Below are positions 1 to 4,937 of a stretch of 5,021 nt of DNA, one piece after another. How positions within the stretch are numbered: position 1 is the first letter of the stretch; each line of letters starts with the position of its first letter. A program made the position numbers and the translations under genes. The stretch is from an uncultured Eubacteriales bacterium. Lineage in GTDB: Bacteria > Bacillota > Clostridia > Peptostreptococcales > Anaerovoracaceae. Location of the stretch: positions 1 through 5,021 of the forward strand of contig CADBQT010000060.1 of assembly GCA_902796875.1 (NCBI GenBank). The letters are read 5' to 3'. The notes under the pieces are model-generated. The model saw only the letters and a program-made list of their open reading frames with translations. It was not told the origin of the DNA and ran no database searches.

Positions 1-15
1 CGAGGGCCCACCTCG
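1..15 (-). terminator. Possible terminator stem cut by window edge
   Basis: CGAGG at 1-5 and CCTCG at 11-15 form a perfect 5-base-pair stem with a 5-base loop. It lies about 32 bases past the stop codon of the leftward lipoprotein gene, where a terminator would be expected. Any U-tract in the leftward direction would lie outside the window, so this may be chance GC pairing. Nothing else is recognisable in positions 1-46. Confidence 0.2.
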
Positions 16-46
16 GATCCCCAGCGACCGGCCGTCCAACGCCCCC

Positions 47-619
47 CTACAGCTCTTTGATGGAGGCGATCATGGCCTTGATCTTGTCCTGGTTGGCGGT
101 GAAGGTCTCCTCCGTGGGGGTGATCAGGCAGGCCTCGAAGCACTCGTCGCTTTCCATGACGACGAAGTAGCCTTTAATGGCCTGGCCGTCGGCAGTATAG
201 CTGTATTCCCAGGCCTTGCCGTCCTTGGCGAATTCCGGCATGGTCACGTCGGTGGCTTTGGCCACATTGCCTTTGTTGTCGGCGAAGTCGGTGAAGATAT
301 GGGCCAGAACGTATTTGCGGAACCCGTCCAGATCCTTGGCTACATGATCGGTGGTCTTCTTGGAAAGGCAGAGGAGCTGCACGTTGATGGTCCCCCGGTT
401 GTGGGTGACGTCCAGAAGATCGTCTCTGGTCACCTCGTTTTCGATCCAGCTGTCCTCGCCGGTCGCCGGCAGATCGATGGAAACGGAACCCGCCTTATTG
501 GTATAGGGAGTCGGGTCGCCGTGAAGGGAGACTTTCTCTCCGCAGCCGGCCAGACCGAAGCAGAAGCAGGCGGCCAATACGACGCTCAGAAAAACGGGAA
601 CGAAACGCTTGAATTTCAT
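47..619 (-). CDS. Predicted lipoprotein of unknown function, 190 aa
   Basis: This encodes a secreted, lipid-anchored protein whose function I do not recognise. The N-terminus has a basic start (MKFKR), a hydrophobic stretch and a clear lipobox LAGC with the lipidated cysteine at residue 26, so the mature part of about 165 residues should sit on the outer face of the membrane. I chose the start at 619 over the in-frame ATG at 634 because AGGAGAAG (624-631) lies at normal spacing before it, and the upstream ATG overlaps that ribosome binding site. The mature part has strand-like segments (SVSIDLP, TINVQLL, AWEYSY, KGYFVVME) and ends in a helix (DKIKAMIASIKEL). This loosely resembles small DcrB/PsbP-like lipoproteins, but that is only an inference from pattern. 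It is transcribed alone, divergently from coaB. Existence as a gene is well supported; function is open. Confidence 0.85.
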   Translation of the reverse strand: MKFKRFVPVFLSVVLAACFCFGLAGCGEKVSLHGDPTPYTNKAGSVSIDLPATGEDSWIENEVTRDDLLDVTHNRGTINVQLLCLSKKTTDHVAKDLDGFRKYVLAHIFTDFADNKGNVAKATDVTMPEFAKDGKAWEYSYTADGQAIKGYFVVMESDECFEACLITPTEETFTANQDKIKAMIASIKEL

Positions 620-658
620 GGTTCTTCTCCTCATGGACGGTGACTTTTTCGCGCAATC

Positions 659-670
659 AGTATATCACAG
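659..670 (-). promoter_or_regulatory. Extended -10 promoter for the leftward lipoprotein gene
   Basis: Read on the minus strand, the sequence is CTGTGATATACTG (658-670), giving -10 TATACT at 659-664 preceded by the TGTGn extension known from Gram-positive extended -10 promoters. The predicted transcript starts near 652, leaving a leader of about 33 bases that contains the ribosome binding site. No good -35 hexamer is found at 16-18 bases spacing (TTTCGT at 17). Confidence 0.65.
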
Positions 671-673
671 GAA

Positions 674-706
674 AAACCGGCACGAAAGGAAAAAGTCAGC
701 CGGTTT
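674..706. repeat. Perfect 8-bp inverted repeat between divergent promoters
   Basis: AAACCGGC (674-681) and GCCGGTTT (699-706) are exact inverted copies separated by 17 bases. The arms fall around the expected -35 positions of the leftward lipoprotein promoter and the rightward coaB promoter. It could be an operator for a dimeric regulator acting on both units, a weak hairpin, or chance. Confidence 0.4.
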
Positions 707-715
707 GCCCGCCCC

Positions 716-730
716 CTGTGGTATACTGTT
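716..730 (+). promoter_or_regulatory. Extended -10 promoter of the coaB operon
   Basis: CTGTGGTATACTGTT contains -10 TATACT at 722-727 with a TGTGn extension directly upstream. The predicted start is A734, giving a 30-base leader with AAGGAG at 751-756, seven bases before the coaB ATG. At 17-base spacing the -35 position reads GCCGGT, which is a poor match, so the promoter probably relies on the extended -10. The same 15 bases occur on the minus strand upstream of the PHP gene. Confidence 0.7.
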
Positions 731-763
731 CCCAGAGTTTTGTCATAAAAAAGGAGAGCGAAG

Positions 764-1468
764 ATGAATATCGTCATTACCGCCGGCGGCACCAGTGAAC
801 GCATCGACGACGTGAGGACCATCACCAATTCCTCCACGGGAAGTCTGGGCCTTGCCATAGGAGAAGCCTTTGTCCGGTATATGGAGGAGACGGGGAAGAT
901 CGAGAAGATCTACTATCTCCACGGCCTTCGCGCAAAGGCACCGGAGCACGAGGGCGTCACCGCCGTGCCCATCACCGGCGTGCTTGACCTTCAGGAGAAA
1001 CTGAACGGCCTTCTGGAGACGGGGGACATCGACATCTGCGTCCACGCCATGGCTGTAAGCGACTACATGGTCCATCAGGTCACCACCCTGGACAAGCTGA
1101 TGGGCACCGAGGATCCGGAACACGCCCAGGACCTGTCGGGGAACAAGATCAGCTCGGACATCGACGATCTGATCATCCACATGAAGCGGTCCCCCAAGGT
1201 GATCGCCGGGATCCGGGCGGCAAGCCCCGATACGGTGCTGGTGGGATTCAAGCTGCTGAGCCATGTGCCTCATGAAGAACTTATCGACGTGGGATACCGG
1301 CTTTTGCAGAAGAACGACTGCGACTACGTGCTGGCCAACGATCTGGCTGAGATCGGAGGAGACCGGCACCGGGGATATCTGATCCACCGGGACAAGACCT
1401 ACGACACGATGGAAACCAACGAAGAGATCGCCGAGATGATCGTCCGGCGGACGACGGAAGGAGTATAG
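764..1468 (+). CDS. coaB: Phosphopantothenate--cysteine ligase (CoaB, standalone type)
   Basis: This cytoplasmic enzyme joins cysteine to 4'-phosphopantothenate using a nucleotide triphosphate, the second step from pantothenate to coenzyme A. The 234 residues match the standalone ligase found in streptococci and some clostridia rather than the C-terminal half of a CoaBC fusion. Visible signatures are the nucleotide-binding start TAGGT (6-10) continuing to TITNSSTGSLG (19-29), HAMAVSDY (94-101), VGFKLLS (160-166) and the ANDL motif (191-194). All are intact and the length is normal. AAGGAG lies seven bases before the ATG. It is the first gene of the operon, and coaC follows after 3 bases and completes the pair of reactions. 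Here coaB precedes coaC, the reverse of the domain order in fused CoaBC, where the decarboxylase is N-terminal. The assignment is firm from motifs and context; nucleotide preference (CTP or ATP) cannot be told. Confidence 0.93.
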   Translation: MNIVITAGGTSERIDDVRTITNSSTGSLGLAIGEAFVRYMEETGKIEKIYYLHGLRAKAPEHEGVTAVPITGVLDLQEKLNGLLETGDIDICVHAMAVSDYMVHQVTTLDKLMGTEDPEHAQDLSGNKISSDIDDLIIHMKRSPKVIAGIRAASPDTVLVGFKLLSHVPHEELIDVGYRLLQKNDCDYVLANDLAEIGGDRHRGYLIHRDKTYDTMETNEEIAEMIVRRTTEGV

Positions 1469-1471
1469 AGA

Positions 1472-2023
1472 ATGAATATCGTACTGGGAGTGACTGGGAG
1501 CATCTCCGCCTACAAGGCGGCGGAGATCGCAAACCAGCTGACCAAGGACGGACACGACGTCCACGTGGTCATGACCGAAGGAGCGGCGGAGTTTATCACG
1601 CCCCTGACCTTGCAGACCCTGACGAAGAACAAAGTCCACATGGGAGAGTTCGATGAGTTCGATCCCTCGGTGGTCAAGCACATCGATCTGGCGGAGAAGG
1701 CGGATCTGGTGCTCATCGCCCCGGCGACGGGAAACATCATCGGCAAGATCGCTTCGGGGATCGCCGACGATCTGCTCAGCGCAGTGGCCATGGCGGCTGC
1801 CATCCAGGCGCCCATCTACATCGCCCCGGCCATGAACACCAACATGTACCTGAACCCCATCGTTCAGGGAAACATCGAGAAGCTGCGCAGCCTGGGCTAC
1901 TTCATCATCGATCCGAAGGAGTCCTCCCACCTGGCCTGCGGGACCACCGGCCCCGGAGCCCTGGAGGATGTGGAGAAGATCGTTCGCACCGTCGAACTGG
2001 CAGGAGGTGTGGCCGGATTATGA
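1472..2023 (+). CDS. coaC: Phosphopantothenoylcysteine decarboxylase (CoaC, standalone type)
   Basis: This FMN-dependent enzyme of the HFCD flavoprotein family decarboxylates phosphopantothenoylcysteine, the product of CoaB, to 4'-phosphopantetheine. The 183 residues carry all the family hallmarks: the flavin-binding start VTGSISAYKA (7-16), the catalytic histidine in KHIDL (His70), the substrate-clamping PAMNTNMY motif (119-126) and the flap cysteine in HLACGTTGPG (Cys156), which reduces the reaction intermediate. Length is normal for a standalone CoaC; related family members form homo-oligomers, typically trimers or dodecamers. AAGGAG at 1458-1463 lies eight bases before the ATG, inside the end of coaB. 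Its stop codon overlaps the start of thrC in an ATGA arrangement, implying translational coupling. A related flavoprotein such as UbiX or a lantibiotic decarboxylase is unlikely given the adjacent coaB. Confidence 0.94.
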   Translation: MNIVLGVTGSISAYKAAEIANQLTKDGHDVHVVMTEGAAEFITPLTLQTLTKNKVHMGEFDEFDPSVVKHIDLAEKADLVLIAPATGNIIGKIASGIADDLLSAVAMAAAIQAPIYIAPAMNTNMYLNPIVQGNIEKLRSLGYFIIDPKESSHLACGTTGPGALEDVEKIVRTVELAGGVAGL

Positions 2024-3498
2024 TCATGTACAAAAGCACACGGGGAAGCAAAGACAGGAAGACCGCATCCCAGGCGGTCATCCGTGGGATCGCCGAGGAC
2101 AAAGGCCTGTATGTTCCGGAGAGGATCCCGGCCCTGCCCTTCGATCTTGAGGACATGGTGGGCAAGACCTACAAGGATGTGGCCCGCCAGGTGATCAGTA
2201 CCTTCTTCGACGATTACACCGACGAGGAGATCGACGTCTGCATCGAGGGAGCATATACCAACAAGTTCGAAGCGGAAGAGGTCGTTCCGGTGACCGAGGC
2301 CGGCGGCGCCTGGTTCCTGGAACTGTACCACGGCCGGACGGCGGCCTTCAAGGATATGGCTCTGTCCATCCTGCCCTACCTGCTCACCACCGCGACGAAA
2401 AAAGAAAAAGAAGACAAGAAGATCTGCATCCTGACCGCCACCTCCGGGGACACGGGCAAGGCCGCCTTGGAAGGCTTTGCCGATGTGCCGGGAACAGAGA
2501 TCATCGTGTTCTTCCCCAATCAGGGCGTGAGCCAGGTCCAGGAGAGGCAGATGATCACCCAGGAGGGAGACAACACCCACGTCTTCGCCATCGAGGGAAA
2601 CTTCGACGACGCCCAGACGGGAGTGAAGCGGATCTTCAGCGACGAGGAGTTCGGGAAGAAACTGGCCGAATACGGATGCCGGTTCTCCTCGGCCAACTCC
2701 ATCAATATCGGTCGGCTGGTCCCCCAGGTGGCCTACTACGTCTGGGGCTACGTGAAGCTCATGGAAAAGGGCGTCATCCAGGCGGGGGATCCCATCAACA
2801 TCGTGGTCCCCACGGGGAACTTCGGCAACATCCTGGCGGCATGGTACGCCTCGGAGATGGGCCTGCCGGTGAAGCAGTTCATCTGCGCCTCCAACAAGAA
2901 CCGGATCCTGACCGACTTCTTCGAGACGGGAGTCTACGACACCAAGCGGGAGTTCTATCTGACCAACTCCCCCTCCATGGATATCCTCATTTCCAGTAAC
3001 CTGGAACGCCTGCTCTACCATCTGGCGGGCAACGACGGCGAGGAGATCCGCCGCCTGATGGAACAGTTGGAAAAGGAAAAGCGCTATGAGGTCAGCCCAG
3101 TGATCCGGGAGGGCATGAAGAAGTTCATCGGCGGCAGCGCCACGGTGGAGGAGACCAACGAGACCATCGGGAGCATGTACCGGGAGCACGGATATCTCAT
3201 CGACACCCACACGGCGGTGGGATACAAGGTCTATCGGGAGCACGTGGAGAAGACCGGGGACGAAACGCCGACCCTGATCGCCTCCACGGCCAGCGCCTAC
3301 AAGTTTGCCGAGAGCGTAGCCAGATCCATCGGCCTTCCCGAGAGGGAGAGCGGATTCGCCTATATCGAGGATATCGCCAGGGAGACGGGGGTTCCCGTTC
3401 CAAAGGCGCTCCGGGGCCTTGAAGAAAAGGAGATCCGCCATCGGGGCGTGATCACCATCCCGGAGATGGAAAAGGCCGTAGAAGACAGCGTGAAATGA
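2020..3498 (+). CDS. thrC: Threonine synthase
   Basis: This PLP-dependent cytoplasmic enzyme converts O-phosphohomoserine to threonine and phosphate, the last step of threonine synthesis. The 492 residues fit the longer class with a separate N-terminal domain (STRGSKD... to about residue 85) before the PLP fold. The cofactor lysine is Lys111 in GRTAAFKD; TATSGDTGKAA (139-149) and PTGNFGN (264-270) are glycine-rich segments expected to hold the PLP phosphate. The first ATG overlaps the coaC stop (ATGA) and has AGGAGG at 2002-2007, 12 bases upstream; a second ATG at 2026 is possible but further from that site. No frameshift or lost residue is apparent. Threonine synthesis is not chemically linked to CoA synthesis, and no hom or thrB gene is in the window, so the operon membership tells little about regulation. 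No leader peptide or attenuator for threonine control is visible ahead of the gene. Confidence 0.95.
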   Translation: MIMYKSTRGSKDRKTASQAVIRGIAEDKGLYVPERIPALPFDLEDMVGKTYKDVARQVISTFFDDYTDEEIDVCIEGAYTNKFEAEEVVPVTEAGGAWFLELYHGRTAAFKDMALSILPYLLTTATKKEKEDKKICILTATSGDTGKAALEGFADVPGTEIIVFFPNQGVSQVQERQMITQEGDNTHVFAIEGNFDDAQTGVKRIFSDEEFGKKLAEYGCRFSSANSINIGRLVPQVAYYVWGYVKLMEKGVIQAGDPINIVVPTGNFGNILAAWYASEMGLPVKQFICASNKNRILTDFFETGVYDTKREFYLTNSPSMDILISSNLERLLYHLAGNDGEEIRRLMEQLEKEKRYEVSPVIREGMKKFIGGSATVEETNETIGSMYREHGYLIDTHTAVGYKVYREHVEKTGDETPTLIASTASAYKFAESVARSIGLPERESGFAYIEDIARETGVPVPKALRGLEEKEIRHRGVITIPEMEKAVEDSVK

Positions 3499-3512
3499 CC
3501 GGAGGGGAAACG

Positions 3513-3932
3513 ATGAAAAAAACACTGTTGATCATATTGGCCGGAGTGATGGCTTTGACCTTTGCCTTTGCCTTTGCAGGATGCGGCGAGATGGAGCCCA
3601 AGACCCTGGAGGAGTACGTGAACAGCGATCCCTCGGCGAAAGAGGGCATCGATAACGCCGTGCGGGCCCTGGAGGACGACGACATGACCGTGGAGGTCGC
3701 CTACGATCGGAACACCATCGTGGTGACGGGGACCATGAAGACCACCTACGCCGACGACCTGATCGAGTCTGTGCGGGTGAAGTGTCAGGAGACCGGAGAA
3801 CAGATCGAGCCTCAGGCGGCGGAGATGATCACCGAACTGGAGGAAGTGATCGGCAGCGACGACGTGGGCATGGAAGTCATCATCAACAACGGCGACGGCA
3901 CGGAGATCTGGAGAAACTCCTACACCAATTAG
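3513..3932 (+). CDS. Small acidic lipoprotein, possible DUF4854-like, 139 aa
   Basis: This is a predicted membrane-anchored lipoprotein with unknown role. The signal peptide MKKTLLIILAGVMALTFAF ends in FAGC with the lipidated cysteine at residue 24; the mature 116 residues are rich in Asp and Glu. TLEEYVNSDPSAKE followed by strand-like segments (TVEVAYDRNTIVVTGT) recalls small clostridial lipoproteins grouped under DUF4854, but I assign that family only tentatively. I chose the start at 3513 because GGAGGGG (3501-3507) lies five bases upstream; the in-frame ATG at 3495, which overlaps the thrC stop, has no such site and would add a non-signal-like MTGGET. It is the last gene of the coaB-coaC-thrC operon. 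The signal peptide is encoded partly by three tandem CTTTGC units. It shows no clear similarity to the leftward lipoprotein beyond the shared GCGE after the lipobox. Confidence 0.83.
   Translation: MKKTLLIILAGVMALTFAFAFAGCGEMEPKTLEEYVNSDPSAKEGIDNAVRALEDDDMTVEVAYDRNTIVVTGTMKTTYADDLIESVRVKCQETGEQIEPQAAEMITELEEVIGSDDVGMEVIINNGDGTEIWRNSYTN
3560..3577 (+). repeat. Three tandem CTTTGC units in a signal peptide
   Basis: CTTTGC occurs three times in a row and encodes the Phe-Ala pairs at residues 17-22 of the small lipoprotein, just before the lipobox Gly-Cys. Gain or loss of a unit keeps the reading frame and changes the hydrophobic core by two residues. Confidence 0.7.
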
Positions 3933-3941
3933 TGCGAGAGC

Positions 3942-3970
3942 AAAAGAAAACGGCCGCCTGACGGCGGCCG
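3942..3970 (-). terminator. Intrinsic terminator of the PHP gene
   Basis: CGGCCGCC (3951-3958) and GGCGGCCG (3963-3970) form a perfect 8-base-pair stem with a TGAC loop. In the leftward direction the stem is followed by TTTTCTTTT (complement of 3942-3950), a classical U-tract, about 21 bases after the PHP stop codon. In the rightward direction the stem is followed only by GATGTGACTTTG, so it would be a weak terminator for the coaB-thrC operon that converges on it. Confidence 0.85.
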
Positions 3971-3991
3971 GATGTGACTTTGAAGTGATCC

Positions 3992-4813
3992 TTACGGACG
4001 ATCCGATCCGGTGTCGTCTGTGAGGATATTTTTGTCTTTGCGCAGACGGTAATGGTGGATGGCCCGCCGGGGGCTCTTCATCTTGCCCAGACCATGGTTG
4101 TACAGATGGAAGGCGGTCAGGCCGACCCAGTGCTCCTTGGCTTTGCCTTTCTTCGTCGGCACCCGCTCGATCCCGCCGGCCTCTGCATCGTTATGAAACT
4201 TCAGGGCGTGGATCAGATCGTTGTTGCAGGTGATGCGGTGGGGGATCTCCGTATAGGCCATGCCGATGTACCGGAAGGTATGAGCGTCGGAGCCGCCGAT
4301 ACCGGGCAGGCCGTACTTTTCCGCCAGCTCCCTGGCCAGCTGATTGGCCAGAGGCTGTTCGCAGGTGTTGAAGACCTCTACAAAGTCCATCTCGCTCAAC
4401 AGCTGGTGATCGGCACTCTTGAAGCCCATCATGCTGGAGGTCTTGACGCCGAAGGGATGAGCCGGTCCGCAGATCCCGCCAAAGGTGTGGACCAGGGGGA
4501 TCAGCCGCCGCACGCGCATGCCCCGGATCCGGAAGATGGGAAGGTACACGCCGTCGGGCATGATGATCAGGATGTGGCCGGCGTCCTTGGTGTCGTACTC
4601 CATGCCGCGGATGACGGTCAGATCCTTGAACTCCTCCCGGTTCTCCGATTTTTTCATCATCCTGTCCCATGCGAGACATCCCCGGTAACTGTTGTGGTCC
4701 GCGATCATGAATCCATCGTAGCCCAGGATGGCGAACCTCCTCGCGTAGGTCTCCACGGGGACTTTGGAATCCAGAGATCCTTCTTTGGTGTGACAGTGCA
4801 AATCGAATTTCAT
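3992..4813 (-). CDS. PHP-domain metal-dependent phosphoesterase, 273 aa
   Basis: A cytoplasmic hydrolase of the PHP (polymerase and histidinol phosphatase) superfamily, expected to cleave a phosphoester with a di- or trinuclear metal centre. The metal-ligand pattern is complete: HCH at residues 6-8, IADHN (Asp39-His40), GMEYD (Glu72), GHILII (His80), AHPFG (His119) and GGSDAH (Asp176, His178). The core ends near residue 205, and the last ~65 residues are basic (TKKGKAKEH, SPRRAIHHYRLRKDKN), with no motif I know. The start at 4813 gives MKFDLHCH, typical for the family; an upstream in-frame ATG at 4855 would read through the promoter. GGAGG at 4827-4831 is 13 bases before the ATG, rather far. 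Relatives include TrpH/YciV (RNase AM) and histidinol phosphatases, but the HCHTKEGSLDSK start differs from TrpH, and neither role is supported by neighbours. Substrate unknown. Confidence 0.88.
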   Translation of the reverse strand: MKFDLHCHTKEGSLDSKVPVETYARRFAILGYDGFMIADHNSYRGCLAWDRMMKKSENREEFKDLTVIRGMEYDTKDAGHILIIMPDGVYLPIFRIRGMRVRRLIPLVHTFGGICGPAHPFGVKTSSMMGFKSADHQLLSEMDFVEVFNTCEQPLANQLARELAEKYGLPGIGGSDAHTFRYIGMAYTEIPHRITCNNDLIHALKFHNDAEAGGIERVPTKKGKAKEHWVGLTAFHLYNHGLGKMKSPRRAIHHYRLRKDKNILTDDTGSDRP

Positions 4814-4834
4814 CGGTGGTTTTGATCCTCCGGA

Positions 4835-4849
4835 AACAGTATACCACAG
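4835..4849 (-). promoter_or_regulatory. Extended -10 promoter of the PHP gene
   Basis: Read on the minus strand this is CTGTGGTATACTGTT, identical over 15 bases to the coaB promoter element. The -10 TATACT is the complement of 4838-4843. The predicted first transcribed base is near 4831, which is the first G of the GGAGG ribosome binding site, so the leader would be only about 18 bases long. No good -35 hexamer lies at 16-18 bases (CAAGAA at 17). Confidence 0.65.
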
Positions 4850-4863
4850 AAACAACTTTTTTC

Positions 4864-4892
4864 TTGCACGGGTTGCGGTTTTTTGCTATATT
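4864..4892 (+). promoter_or_regulatory. Promoter of the tRNA-Ser gene
   Basis: TTGCAC (4864-4869) and TATATT (4887-4892) are spaced by exactly 17 bases, and TGC just before the -10 adds an extended -10 element. The predicted start near 4899 gives a leader of about 39 bases that RNase P would remove. It lies back to back with the PHP promoter, whose -35 region would overlap this -35. Confidence 0.7.
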
Positions 4893-4907
4893 ATATAGGT
4901 GCCCGGC

Positions 4908-4924
4908 GGCCGGACGGCCCGGCC
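4908..4924 (+). other. GC-rich hairpin in the tRNA leader
   Basis: GGCCGG (4908-4913) pairs perfectly with CCGGCC (4919-4924) around a 5-base loop, 14 bases upstream of the mature tRNA 5' end. With no U-tract after it, termination is unlikely. It could stabilise the precursor or present the leader to RNase P, or simply be incidental in GC-rich DNA. Confidence 0.35.
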
Positions 4925-4937
4925 TGACCGAGATCGC

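Noticed and set aside
764..1482. Identical ATGAATATCGT at the starts of coaB (764-774) and coaC (1472-1482)
   Set aside because: Both proteins begin with a similar first beta-strand (MNIV) of a nucleotide- or flavin-binding fold and use the same common codons. The sequences diverge directly afterwards, so duplication is not indicated.
2020..2030. Alternative thrC start at the ATG at 2026
   Set aside because: AGGAGG at 2002-2007 is 12 bases from the ATG at 2020 but 18 bases from that at 2026, and the first ATG forms the usual ATGA overlap with coaC. The difference is only two residues.
2398..2410. A-rich run AAAAAAGAAAAAG in thrC as a possible frameshift site
   Set aside because: The zero frame reads AAA AAA GAA AAA GAA, so the AAAAAAG heptamer is not in the A-AAA-AAG phase needed for -1 slippage. 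The downstream frame continues as normal threonine synthase.
764..3500. Apparent abundance of GATC sites suggesting a methylation-related signal
   Set aside because: Explained by frequent ATC (Ile) codons after codons ending in G and by GAT/ATC codon neighbours. The sites show no spacing pattern or clustering outside genes.
1897..3525. A 542-codon open frame on the minus strand opposite thrC, with similar long antisense frames at 743-1930 (minus) and 4052-4825 (plus)
   Set aside because: Each is a shadow of a well-supported gene, produced by GC-rich third positions. The translations are low-complexity, rich in Gly, Asp, Leu, Val and His, show no domain, and lack ribosome binding sites.
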